Shown here piece after piece: positions 17,317-25,462 of a DNA stretch of 64,000 bases. The stretch is from Bradyrhizobium commune (GTDB lineage Bacteria; Pseudomonadota; Alphaproteobacteria; Rhizobiales; Xanthobacteraceae). The stretch's first letter is position 1; every line of letters begins with the position of its first letter. The position numbers were made by a program, and so were the translations under genes. Location: NCBI RefSeq assembly GCF_015624505.1, contig NZ_CP061379.1:6200001-6264000 (forward strand), written 5' to 3'. The notes beneath the pieces are model-generated. The model made no database searches and was not told the DNA's origin. It saw only the letters and a list, made by a program, of their open reading frames with translations.

Positions 17317-18297
17317 TTAGCGCGCGGTGATGAGGCCCTTGCTGGTGACGACCACCCAGCGGCCGTCCTGGCGCCGGATCGCATCGATGCGGCCGAGGCC
17401 CGGCACGGGATCGCCGGCATAGACCTCATAGAGGCCTCCACGGCCTTCGATCAGCGCCCCGCCATTGGAGACGTCGCGGAGCACCCAGCCCTCGACGGTC
17501 GGCAGACGGCCGACCTCACTCTTGGGCGCGGCGGGCACAGGCGCCGGCGCGGCAGCGGCGATCGCGACCTGGGTCGGCGCAATCGAACCGGTGGTTTCCT
17601 TCGCGGGCACCGCGGCGGCGGCCTGCGGCGCGGGCGCAGCCGGCGGCGTGGCGCGGAGCTTGTCGACGGTCTCGGAGAGCTTTGCGAGCTTGGCCATCGG
17701 CTCGGCCTGCGCCTTCTCGAGCTTGTCGAGGCGGTCGTTGGCCCGGTTGAACTGGCTGAGACCGTTCTTGGAGGTGTGCTCGACATTGGCCTTGAGCGCG
17801 ACGAGATCGGCATCGATCCGGGCGACGGAGGCGTCCAGCGCGCCGGTGTCGGCAACCTGGGCCGGCGCAGGGCCTGCGAAATGCATCATGCCGGCGGTCG
17901 CGAGCGCGCCGCTGATGGCGCCGACGCAGGCCGCGATCGCCACGACCGCGGCCATTGCCGACAGGCGCTTGCCGCCGGTCTCGCGCGTCTCGTCGGCCTT
18001 CACGTGCGGGGCGAACTCCTCGCGGTCCCACGAACGGTCCGAGGGGGCCATCACGATGAGCTTGCCGGACTTGGGTTCGGGCTTGGTTTCAGCTTCCGGC
18101 GCGGCGCTGATTTTGGGCAGCTCGATCCGGGGCGGCTCGACCTTCGGCGCATCCGGCATCACCGGATCAGGCTTGGGCGGCGCCTCGTGGTCAGGGGCGA
18201 TCGAGGGGGCATCAATGCCGGGGGCGGCGGCGCCAGTCCGGTCACCAGTCGGGTCGCCAGTCTCTTGGCCGGCCAGTTCGGGCATGGGTTCGCTCAC
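17317..18297 (-). CDS. Single-pass membrane protein with proline-rich cytoplasmic region
   Basis: A 326-residue protein. Residues 1-110 are acidic and Pro-rich (likely cytoplasmic), and residues 112-138 form one transmembrane helix. A short coiled-coil-like region follows (about 150-215, LKANVEHTSKNGLSQFNRAN), then an Ala/Pro linker. The compact C-terminal domain from about 268 has VEGWVLRDVSNGGALIEGRG and ends VVVTSKGLITAR. This layout recalls envelope-spanning scaffold proteins, but I do not recognise a family. GTG 18297 is used as start; an in-frame ATG follows at 18285. Confidence 0.75.
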   Translation of the reverse strand: MSEPMPELAGQETGDPTGDRTGAAAPGIDAPSIAPDHEAPPKPDPVMPDAPKVEPPRIELPKISAAPEAETKPEPKSGKLIVMAPSDRSWDREEFAPHVKADETRETGGKRLSAMAAVVAIAACVGAISGALATAGMMHFAGPAPAQVADTGALDASVARIDADLVALKANVEHTSKNGLSQFNRANDRLDKLEKAQAEPMAKLAKLSETVDKLRATPPAAPAPQAAAAVPAKETTGSIAPTQVAIAAAAPAPVPAAPKSEVGRLPTVEGWVLRDVSNGGALIEGRGGLYEVYAGDPVPGLGRIDAIRRQDGRWVVVTSKGLITAR

Positions 18298-18565
18298 GGC
18301 TCAAATACTCCAGTCTGGGTTGACCTTTTGGTAACTTTCATTGCTTGCGAATTCCTTACCTCGGGACCCGCTTACCGAAATTTTAGGAACTCGTCCGAGG
18401 CCGAATTGGGTCGGGAAAGTGGAACCGGCGTGGCGGTGTGCAACAAATTGTCAACCCATGCTGCCCTGCGGCAGGCGACCCGGCTTAGCCGAAGGGGTTG
18501 TTTGCCCGTCACGGTTCCCCGGCTAACATGCCCGTCCCGTCCGCCAGAAAGGCTTTGGGAGTGCC

Positions 18566-18937
18566 ATGACGATCGAGAAATGCATCAACGAGTTTGGTGT
18601 CGATGACATCATCTTCGAGGAAGGCTCGACCGGCCGCGAGCTGTTCGTCGTGCTCGACGGCGAAGTCGAGATCGCCAAGGTCAACGGCGCCAGCAAGACC
18701 AGCATCATCAGGCTCGGCAAGGGCGAGTTCTTCGGCGAGATGGCCGTGATCGACGGCTCCGCACGTTCGGCGACGGCGATCGCGGCGGCGCCGAACACGA
18801 AGGTGATGAAGATCAACCACGCCCGCTTCGTCTATCTCGTCAGCCAGCAACCGGCTTTCGCGCTGATGGTGATGGACGCACTCTCGAAACGGTTGCGGGC
18901 CTCCAACGCCGTTACCTACCGTGCGGCGCAACCATGA
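18566..18937 (+). CDS. Cyclic nucleotide-binding domain protein without DNA-binding domain
   Basis: A 123-residue protein consisting of little more than one CRP-type beta-roll. The phosphate-binding cassette reads GEFFGEMAVIDGSARSATAIA, with the Glu and Arg that contact a cyclic nucleotide. A C-terminal helix (about residues 93-113) follows, but there is no helix-turn-helix, so it should sense a ligand and act through a protein partner. Its stop overlaps the start of the metallo-hydrolase gene by 4 bases (ATGA). The membrane cyclase at 3256 could supply the signal, which is speculation. Confidence 0.88.
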   Translation: MTIEKCINEFGVDDIIFEEGSTGRELFVVLDGEVEIAKVNGASKTSIIRLGKGEFFGEMAVIDGSARSATAIAAAPNTKVMKINHARFVYLVSQQPAFALMVMDALSKRLRASNAVTYRAAQP

Positions 18938-19746
18938 GCGAACGGAAGCCCACCGCCTTCCCGATCCTGATGAAGAACGACACCTGCTCGCTGATCCAGG
19001 CGGCGGAGGACGTCTATCAGATCCGCTTCTCCAACCGCGCCGCCAACGCCTATCTGGTGCGCGGCTCGGCGCGCACCATCATGATCGATGTCGGCCTGTC
19101 CTCGAACTATCCGGCGATGGTCGAGTGCCTCAACTTCGCGGGCTGCCCGCCCGAGAAGATCGACATGGTGGTGCTGAGCCACGAGCATCTCGACCATATC
19201 GGTGCGGCCTGGCACTTCAATGAACGCCGCACCTTCATCGCCGCGCACCGGCTCGCCGCCAACAAAATCATGCTGCGCGACGACTTCTCGATGCTGCGCA
19301 AGATGTTCAACGAGCCGAACGTGCCGATCAACATCGACATCTGGCTCGAGGAAGGAAATCTGATCGATCTCGGCAATTTCCGCCTCAACGTGATGTACAC
19401 GCCGGGCCACACCTCGGCCTGCATCACGCTGTTCGACCAGGACAAGGGCCTGTTGTTCGCCGCCGACACGCTGATGCCCGGCGGCGTGATGGGCGGCGTG
19501 TTCGGCTCCGGCAGCATCTCCGACTACATCCAGTCGCTGGAACGGCTGAAGGGGCTGAATTCCAAGATCCTGCTGTCAGGCCACGGTCGGCTGTCGGACA
19601 CGCCACAGGACGACGTGCGGATCGCGATTGCACGGTCGCACGCCTTGCTGGAGGACACTGCGCAGCTGTTCGATGCGCTGGACGCGCGCTCGAATTTCGA
19701 GCCGATCATGCAATCGGTGCGGGATCTGAACAAGCTGGATGATTGA
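18934..19746 (+). CDS. Metallo-beta-lactamase fold hydrolase
   Basis: A 270-residue enzyme with the zinc signature SHEHLDHIG, giving His83, His85, Asp87 and His88. Further ligands are in GHTSACI, the Asp of AADTLMPGG, and SGHG. This set is typical of a two-metal hydrolase of the glyoxalase II / RNase Z-like superfamily. The substrate is unknown. The start is inside the stop of the cyclic nucleotide-binding gene, so the pair is co-translated and the binding domain may regulate this enzyme. Confidence 0.9.
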   Translation: MSERKPTAFPILMKNDTCSLIQAAEDVYQIRFSNRAANAYLVRGSARTIMIDVGLSSNYPAMVECLNFAGCPPEKIDMVVLSHEHLDHIGAAWHFNERRTFIAAHRLAANKIMLRDDFSMLRKMFNEPNVPINIDIWLEEGNLIDLGNFRLNVMYTPGHTSACITLFDQDKGLLFAADTLMPGGVMGGVFGSGSISDYIQSLERLKGLNSKILLSGHGRLSDTPQDDVRIAIARSHALLEDTAQLFDALDARSNFEPIMQSVRDLNKLDD

Positions 19747-19782
19747 CTCGGCGGTGGGGGAGTCGAGCAGCCACGTTCACAT

Positions 19783-19911
19783 CGTCGTCCCGGCGAAGGC
19801 CGGGACCCATAACCACAGGGAGCAGTTTGGCGAAGACGGGTCGCCCGGAGCTCGCACCGCACGCAATCGATGGACCTCGCGGTATGGGTCCCGGCCTTCG
19901 CCGGGACGACG
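19783..19911. repeat. Long palindromic repeat (copy 3)
   Basis: Perfect 29-base inverted arms at 19783-19811 and 19883-19911, the same arm sequence as the copies at 14564 and 25309. It lies between the convergent metallo-hydrolase and TPM genes, where it could act as a bidirectional terminator. Confidence 0.85.
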
Positions 19912-19917
19912 TCGAGG

Positions 19918-20415
19918 TCACATCACCACCGGCTTGTCTGGCAGCTCGTTGGGATGCGGTCCAGCCGGCGGGAAATGCTTCGCCAGTTCGCGCGACACCG
20001 CAGCGATCCCGTCGATCACGCCGCGCTCGAATTGCCCGGACCTGAACTTGGCCTCCATGGCGCGGCAGATGGTCTCCCAGCCTGCCGCCCCCACCTTGGC
20101 GTCGATGCCGCGGTCGGCGATGATCTCGACGTCGCGATCGGCGAGCAGGAGATAGATCAGCACGCCGTTGTTGTGCGCGGTGTCCCAGATCCGCAAATGC
20201 GAAAACACATCGAGCGCGCGCTCGCGGGCGTGCTGGTTGCGAAACAGCGGACGGCCATCGAGCGCACCTTCGACGACAAAGCGCACCTGGCCGGAATGCG
20301 TCGTCTCGCCTTGCCTGATCGCCTGCTCGATGCGGTCGAGCACCTCTTGCGGAAACACCTGCTTCGCACGCCAATGGTGCTGGAGGAGATGCCGGGTAAT
20401 GCGCCCAATGCTCAT
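19918..20415 (-). CDS. TPM-domain protein (cytoplasmic form)
   Basis: A 165-residue protein made of a TPM domain alone, without signal peptide or membrane anchor. Family features are the acidic VFSHLRIWDTAHNNGVLIYLLLADRDVEIIADRGI core and the helix GWETICRAMEAKFRSG. TPM domains occur in phosphatase-like and photosystem-repair proteins; the catalytic role in bacteria is uncertain. It is the last gene of a three-gene unit LemA, YgcG-like TPM, TPM, with 3 bases between its start and the upstream stop. Confidence 0.88.
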   Translation of the reverse strand: MSIGRITRHLLQHHWRAKQVFPQEVLDRIEQAIRQGETTHSGQVRFVVEGALDGRPLFRNQHARERALDVFSHLRIWDTAHNNGVLIYLLLADRDVEIIADRGIDAKVGAAGWETICRAMEAKFRSGQFERGVIDGIAAVSRELAKHFPPAGPHPNELPDKPVVM

Positions 20416-20418
20416 GAC

Positions 20419-21297
20419 CTACCAACTCCCCGAGGCGCCGCCGCCGCCAAAACTGCCGCCACCGCCGCTGAAGCTGCCGCTGTCGCTCGACGATGAACCG
20501 CTGCTCCAGCTGCCGCCCGAAGAGCCGCTCGACCAGGAGCCGCCGCGCGACGATCCCGTCGACTGCGGAAAAAGATCGGCGATGAACGCCAGGAGGAAGC
20601 CGATGACCCCGGCGATGAGGGCAACCGCGGCGGATCCGAGGAACATCAGCGCTAGGATGCCGATCAGGCTGCCGGTCGCAACCGAGCCCAGCAATCGCCC
20701 CAGCAGCGCACGCAAAAATCCCCCGATGATGAGCGAGGCGAACAGCGTGACGGGGAGGATCGGGCCGATGTCTCCCAGATTGCCAAAATTCACGCTGCGC
20801 GAAGGGACCGGCAGTGGTTCGCCGTCGATGACGCGCATCATCCGGTCGACACCGGCGGAGATGCCGCCGGCAAAATCGCCCTCCCTGAATTTCGGCGTGA
20901 TGACCTCGTCGATGATCCGCCGCGAGGTCACGTCGGTGAGCGCGCCCTCGAGGCCGTAGCCGACCTCGATGCGCAGATGCCGGTCGTTCTTGGCGACGAC
21001 GAGGATCGCGCCGTCATCGATCTTCTTGCGGCCGACCTTCCAGGCCTCCGCGACGCGGATCGAGAACTGCTCGATCGTCTCCGGGTCCGTCGTCGGCACG
21101 ATCAGCACGGCGATCTGGCTGCCCTTCCTGGTCTCGAAGTCGCTGAGCTTTTGCGACAGCGCAGCGACGTCGCTGCCCGACAGCGTGCCGGTCCGGTCGA
21201 CCACGCGGCCGGTGAGTTGCGGCACGGCGACGTCGGCTGCGGCGGCGAACGCCCAAATGAGCGTTAACGCGAACAGGAAGGCCTTGACGGCGCGCAT
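20419..21297 (-). CDS. YgcG-like TPM-domain membrane protein with Gly/Ser-rich tail
   Basis: A 292-residue protein: signal peptide (1-22), periplasmic TPM domain (about 25-170, with VPQLTGRVVDRTGTLS and the IRVAEAWKVGRKKIDDGAI region), two hydrophobic helices (about 175-235), and a tail from about 242 of repeated Gly-Ser units ending FGGGGASGSW. This is the usual form of YgcG proteins, which accompany LemA. It lies 15 bases after the LemA stop and just before the short TPM gene. Cellular role is not established. Confidence 0.92.
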   Translation of the reverse strand: MRAVKAFLFALTLIWAFAAAADVAVPQLTGRVVDRTGTLSGSDVAALSQKLSDFETRKGSQIAVLIVPTTDPETIEQFSIRVAEAWKVGRKKIDDGAILVVAKNDRHLRIEVGYGLEGALTDVTSRRIIDEVITPKFREGDFAGGISAGVDRMMRVIDGEPLPVPSRSVNFGNLGDIGPILPVTLFASLIIGGFLRALLGRLLGSVATGSLIGILALMFLGSAAVALIAGVIGFLLAFIADLFPQSTGSSRGGSWSSGSSGGSWSSGSSSSDSGSFSGGGGSFGGGGASGSW

Positions 21298-21312
21298 CGG
21301 GGCGGAACGCGC

Positions 21313-21921
21313 TTACTTCGACGGCGCAGGCGCGGGGTTGAAATCGACCTTCGGTGCGGTCGAGATCTCCTTCTCGTTCTCGACCGTGAAATTCGGCTTC
21401 TCCTTGTAGCCGAACATCATCGCCGTGAGGTTGCTCGGGAACGAGCGAATCGTGACGTTATAGTCCTGCACCGACTTGATGTAGCGGTTGCGCGCCACCG
21501 TGATGCGGTTCTCTGTGCCTTCGAGCTGCGACATCAGATCCTTGAACAGGGCGTCCGATTTGAGCTGAGGATAGTTTTCGGTGACGACCAGGAGCCGCGA
21601 CAGCGCGCTGGAGAGCTCGCCCTGGGCGGCCTGGAATTTCTGGAGCGCGGCGGGATCGTTCAACACCTCCGGCGTCGCCTGAATGCTGCCGACCTTGGCG
21701 CGGGCATTGGTGACGCCCAGCAACACGTCCTTCTCCTGCTGCGCAAAGCCCTTCACCGAGTTGACGAGGTTGGGCACGAGATCGGCGCGGCGCTGATACT
21801 GATTCACGACCTCCGACCAGTTGGCCTTGATCTGCTCGTCCTCGCTCTGGATCGCGTTGTAGCCGCAATTGGTCAGGCTGAGCGAGGCCAGCGCCGCCAG
21901 CACGGTGAGGATCTTGCGCAT
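21313..21921 (-). CDS. LemA family protein
   Basis: A 202-residue protein with an N-terminal hydrophobic segment ending in LTNC, a possible lipoprotein signal with an unusual Asn before the cysteine. The helical LemA domain follows (WSEVVNQYQRRADLVPNLV, then FAQQEKDVLLGVTNARAKV). The end is Pro-rich. Start at ATG 21921; the TTG three bases upstream is less likely. LemA proteins are membrane-anchored helical bundles of unknown activity that travel with TPM-domain partners, as here. Confidence 0.94.
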   Translation of the reverse strand: MRKILTVLAALASLSLTNCGYNAIQSEDEQIKANWSEVVNQYQRRADLVPNLVNSVKGFAQQEKDVLLGVTNARAKVGSIQATPEVLNDPAALQKFQAAQGELSSALSRLLVVTENYPQLKSDALFKDLMSQLEGTENRITVARNRYIKSVQDYNVTIRSFPSNLTAMMFGYKEKPNFTVENEKEISTAPKVDFNPAPAPSK

Positions 21922-22066
21922 CAAATTTCTCCCGGTGGAATCGGGCGCAACCTATCAGATTGGCGACGAAAAGCAGCCGATTTACGCAAGCCTCTTGCCT
22001 ATCATCGGCCGACATAGTCAACTCAAGGAAATAACAAGACGATATGGAAACGCTGAGGGGAACGCG

Positions 22067-22921
22067 ATGTCCTCGTTCGAGACCATCCTCGTGGAGCGGC
22101 CGGAGCCGGCGATTACCCGGATCGTGATGAACCGGCCCGATGCGCGCAACGCCCAGAATTTGCAAATGACCTACGACCTCAACGCCGCCTTCGATGCGGC
22201 GGTGCAGGACGATTCGGTCAAGGTGATCATCCTCGCCGGCAACGGGCCGCACTTCTCGTCCGGTCATGACCTGCGCCCGGTCGGCAAGAACGCCGCCGGC
22301 GTCGATTTTCTGCCGATCGGAAATTGGGGCGGCTTTGCGGAGGCCAATGCTCATGGCCGCTTCGCGCGCGAGCAGGAAATCTATCTCCAGATCACGCGGC
22401 GCTGGCGCAATCTCGCCAAGCCGACGATTGCCGAGGTGCACGGCAAGTGCATTGCGGGAGGCCTGATGCTGGCCTGGGCCTGCGACCTCATTATTGCCAG
22501 CGACGACGCGCAATTTTGCGACCCCGTCGTGACGATGGGCGTCTGCGGTGTCGAGTGGTTCGTGCACCCCTGGGAGTTGGGTCCGCGCAAGGCCAAGGAG
22601 TTTCTGTTCACCGCCGACAGCTGGAGTGCGCAAGAGGCGCATCAACTCGGCATGGTCAATCAGGTCGTGCCGCGCGCCGAGCTGTCCTCGCGCGTGCTGG
22701 GGTTGGCGCGCAAGATCGCATCAAAACCGTCCTTCGCGCTGAAACTGACCAAGGAAGCCGTCAACCGTTCGGTCGACGTGATGGGCCAGCCCGCCGCGAT
22801 CGACCAGGCCTTTGCGCTGCATCAGCTCTGTCACGCCCATAATCTTCAGGAGTTCGGCATGGTGGTCGATCCATCCGGACTGCATCCCTCCGTGCGCAAG
22901 CCGCCGGCGGCCGCGGAGTAA
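22067..22921 (+). CDS. Enoyl-CoA hydratase/isomerase family protein
   Basis: A 284-residue crotonase-fold enzyme. The two oxyanion-hole segments are GNGPHFSSGHDL (about residues 60-71) and KCIAGGLMLAWACD (about 127-140). The start at ATG 22067 follows CTGAGGGGAACGCG; the longer frame upstream reaches back over the LemA promoter region and is not used. It precedes two acyl-CoA dehydrogenases with gaps of 5 and 15 bases, so the three form a beta-oxidation operon. The insertion between the two motifs (VGKNAAGVDFLPIGNWGG) is longer than in short-chain hydratases. Confidence 0.9.
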   Translation: MSSFETILVERPEPAITRIVMNRPDARNAQNLQMTYDLNAAFDAAVQDDSVKVIILAGNGPHFSSGHDLRPVGKNAAGVDFLPIGNWGGFAEANAHGRFAREQEIYLQITRRWRNLAKPTIAEVHGKCIAGGLMLAWACDLIIASDDAQFCDPVVTMGVCGVEWFVHPWELGPRKAKEFLFTADSWSAQEAHQLGMVNQVVPRAELSSRVLGLARKIASKPSFALKLTKEAVNRSVDVMGQPAAIDQAFALHQLCHAHNLQEFGMVVDPSGLHPSVRKPPAAAE

Positions 22922-22926
22922 GAGCA

Positions 22927-24075
22927 ATGGACCTCAATCCCAGTGACGAGCAGCGGCTGCTGCGCGAGAGCGCCGAACGCTTCGTGGCCGAGAGCTACGA
23001 CGCCGATCATCGCCGCAAAATGGCGAACGACCCGCTCGGCTTCAGCCCGTCGGTGTGGAAGCAGTTCGCCGAGCTCGGCTGGCTGGCGCTGCCGATCGCG
23101 GAAGAGTTTGGCGGGCTCAGTGGCGGCGCGGTCGAGATCGGCATTCTAATGGAAGCGTTCGGCCGCGGGTTGGTCTCCGAGCCGTATATCGCGACCGTGG
23201 TGCTGGGTGCAGCACTGATCGACAGATGCGGCAGCACGGCGCAGAAGCAGGCGCTGCTGCCGAAGATCGCAGATGGATCGCTGAAGCTCGCGCTCGCGCA
23301 TTCCGAACGCGCCGCGCGGTTCGATCTCGCGAAGGTTACCAGCACCGCCAACAGGACCGCGCAGGGCTGGCGGCTTTCCGGCAGCAAGATCGCGGTGCTC
23401 GACGGTCATGCCGCCGATGAGATCATCGTGTCCGCGCAAATTCACGATCATCATGGGCCGTCGGGACGAATCGGACTGTTCCTGGTGCCGGCGCAGACGC
23501 CAAGCCTTGCGATCTCCGACTATGCGCGGCTTGGCGGCGGCCGGGCCTGCAACATCGAGCTGTCGGACGTGCAACTGGCTGAAGATTCCCTGCTCGGCGA
23601 TGACCACGATGCGCTGCCGGCGATCGAATGGGCGATCGATCGCGCCATGGCCGCGCTCGGCGCGGAGGCCGTCGGCATCATGCAGACGCTGGTCGATACG
23701 ACGCTGGAATACACCAAGATCCGGAAGCAATTCGGCAGGCCGCTGTCGGCCAACCAGGTGATCCGCCACCGCCTCGCCGACATGGCGATGCAGGTCGACG
23801 AGGCGCGCTCGATGGCGCTGCGCGCCGCGCTGAAGGCAGATAGCCCGCCGGTCGAGCGTGCCCGCGCCGCGTCAGGCGCGAAAGCGAAGATCGGCAAATG
23901 CGCGCGCTTCGTCGGCGAGCAGTCGATCCAGCTTCACGGCGGCATGGGCGTCACCGAGGAGCTCGAGGTCGGCGCCTATTTCAAGCGCTTGGTCGCCTTC
24001 GACACGCTGTTCGGCGGCAGCGCGCATCACTACCGCCGTCATGCCGAGCTTGGCCGCACGCCTGTGCTGGCCTGA
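22927..24075 (+). CDS. Acyl-CoA dehydrogenase, small-subunit type
   Basis: A 382-residue FAD flavoprotein with the acyl-CoA dehydrogenase fold: an N-terminal helical domain, a divergent middle domain lacking the usual Trp-Ser FAD motif in clear form, and a C-terminal FAD/tetramer segment (IQLHGGMGVTEELEVGAYFKRL). The catalytic base is not obvious. The pairing with a second, more canonical dehydrogenase directly downstream is that of heteromeric enzymes such as the PimC/PimD pair for dicarboxylyl-CoA. The exact substrate is inference. Confidence 0.88.
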   Translation: MDLNPSDEQRLLRESAERFVAESYDADHRRKMANDPLGFSPSVWKQFAELGWLALPIAEEFGGLSGGAVEIGILMEAFGRGLVSEPYIATVVLGAALIDRCGSTAQKQALLPKIADGSLKLALAHSERAARFDLAKVTSTANRTAQGWRLSGSKIAVLDGHAADEIIVSAQIHDHHGPSGRIGLFLVPAQTPSLAISDYARLGGGRACNIELSDVQLAEDSLLGDDHDALPAIEWAIDRAMAALGAEAVGIMQTLVDTTLEYTKIRKQFGRPLSANQVIRHRLADMAMQVDEARSMALRAALKADSPPVERARAASGAKAKIGKCARFVGEQSIQLHGGMGVTEELEVGAYFKRLVAFDTLFGGSAHHYRRHAELGRTPVLA

Positions 24076-24090
24076 CAAGAGGAGCGCATC

Positions 24091-25287
24091 ATGGATCTGT
24101 CCTTCAATGCCGAGGAGCGCGCCTTCCAGGACGAGGTGCGCGGCTTCATCGCCAGAAATCTTACCGAGGAGATGAAGCGCGCGACCGCGCTGACGCCGTC
24201 GGTGTTTTCCGATCCCGATATCGGCATGGCCTGGCAGCGCGCGCTGCACAAGCAGGGTTGGGGCGCACCGGGCTGGCCGGTCGACCATGGCGGACCGGAC
24301 TGGACGCCGGCGCAACGTTGGATCTTCGAGACCGAATCCGCGCGTGCCGGCGTGCCGAATGTCAATGTGATGGGCGTGAAGATGGTGGGGCCCGTCATCA
24401 TCGGCTTCGGCTCGCCGGAGCAGAAGAACTTCTACCTGCCGCGCATCCTTTCCGGCGAGGACTATTGGTGCCAGGGTTATTCCGAGCCGGGCTCCGGCTC
24501 CGATCTCTCCTCGCTGAAGACGCGCGCGGTGCGCGACGGCGACGACTACATCATCAACGGCACAAAAATCTGGACGACGCATGCGCATCACGCCAACCGC
24601 ATGTTCGCGCTGGTGCGCACCGGCGAGGGGCCGCGGCAGCAGGATGGCATCAGTTTTGTCCTGATCGACATGAAGACGCCGGGGATCACGACGCGGCCGA
24701 TCCTGACCATCGGCGGTGATCACGAGGTCAACCAGGTGTTCTTCGACGACGTGCGGGTGCCGGTCGCCAACCGCGTCGGCGAGGAGGGCAAGGGCTGGAC
24801 CTACGGCAAATACCTGCTCGAGTTCGAGCGCGGCTCCGGCATCGCGTCAGCCAAGCTGCGCGAGGGGCTGAAGGCGATTGCGGAGCTGGCTGAATCCGAT
24901 TTGACCGGACGCGCCATCGACAGCCCCGATATCGCCATCCGTATTTCCGAGGTCGAGGTCGATATCGACGCGCTGGAGATGACCGAGCTGCGCGTACTCT
25001 CCGCGCTCCAGACCGGACAAAATCCCGGCGCGGTGTCGTCGATCCTGAAGCTGCGCAACAGCGAGATCCGCCAGGCGGTGACGCGGCTGGGGGCCGACGT
25101 GATCGGCCACGACGCACTCGCGGTCGAGCCGATGCGGCCGCTCTACAAGCTCAACCACGAGCCGGCGGTGCCGGAGGAGATGCTGACGGTGGTGCCGGAA
25201 TATCTCAACGGCCGGGCCTATACGATCTTCGGCGGCACATCGGAGATCCAGCGGGATATCATTGCGAAGATGATGCTGGGGATTTAG
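24091..25287 (+). CDS. Acyl-CoA dehydrogenase, large-subunit type
   Basis: A 398-residue dehydrogenase. The FAD-binding signature is YSEPGSGSDLSSLKTRA, followed by the WTTHAHHANRMFALVRT strand, and the C-terminal segment is IFGGTSEIQRDIIAKMMLGI. It starts 15 bases after the previous dehydrogenase with GAGGAGCGC as ribosome binding site. Together they most resemble a pimeloyl-CoA dehydrogenase-type two-subunit enzyme, with the enoyl-CoA hydratase for the next step; a steroid or branched acyl-CoA substrate is also possible. Confidence 0.92.
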   Translation: MDLSFNAEERAFQDEVRGFIARNLTEEMKRATALTPSVFSDPDIGMAWQRALHKQGWGAPGWPVDHGGPDWTPAQRWIFETESARAGVPNVNVMGVKMVGPVIIGFGSPEQKNFYLPRILSGEDYWCQGYSEPGSGSDLSSLKTRAVRDGDDYIINGTKIWTTHAHHANRMFALVRTGEGPRQQDGISFVLIDMKTPGITTRPILTIGGDHEVNQVFFDDVRVPVANRVGEEGKGWTYGKYLLEFERGSGIASAKLREGLKAIAELAESDLTGRAIDSPDIAIRISEVEVDIDALEMTELRVLSALQTGQNPGAVSSILKLRNSEIRQAVTRLGADVIGHDALAVEPMRPLYKLNHEPAVPEEMLTVVPEYLNGRAYTIFGGTSEIQRDIIAKMMLGI

Positions 25288-25308
25288 GCCGCGCTGGCAC
25301 CACACGGT

Positions 25309-25429
25309 GTCGTCCCGGCGAAGGCCGGGACCCATACTCCGGGGAGGAGTTGTGGCGCGAAGCTGGTCGCCGCCGGTCTTCACCAAATTGGACTCGGTGG
25401 TTATGGGTCCCGGCCTTCGCCGGGACGAC
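25309..25429. repeat. Long palindromic repeat (copy 4)
   Basis: Perfect 28-base inverted arms at 25309-25336 and 25402-25429 with a 65-base centre, same family as the copies at 14564 and 19783. It occupies most of the space between the convergent dehydrogenase and molybdoenzyme genes. Confidence 0.85.
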
Positions 25430-25462
25430 GCGTTGAGTTTGCCTCGGCAGCGCAGGCTGAGC

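Noticed and set aside
21869..22066. N-terminal extension of the enoyl-CoA hydratase
   Set aside because: The added 66 codons overlap the LemA start and promoter region, show no crotonase similarity, and ATG 22067 begins the family N-terminus.
14564..25429. A CRISPR array made from the repeated palindromes
   Set aside because: The copies are kilobases apart, differ in length and have no regular spacers; no cas gene is in the window.
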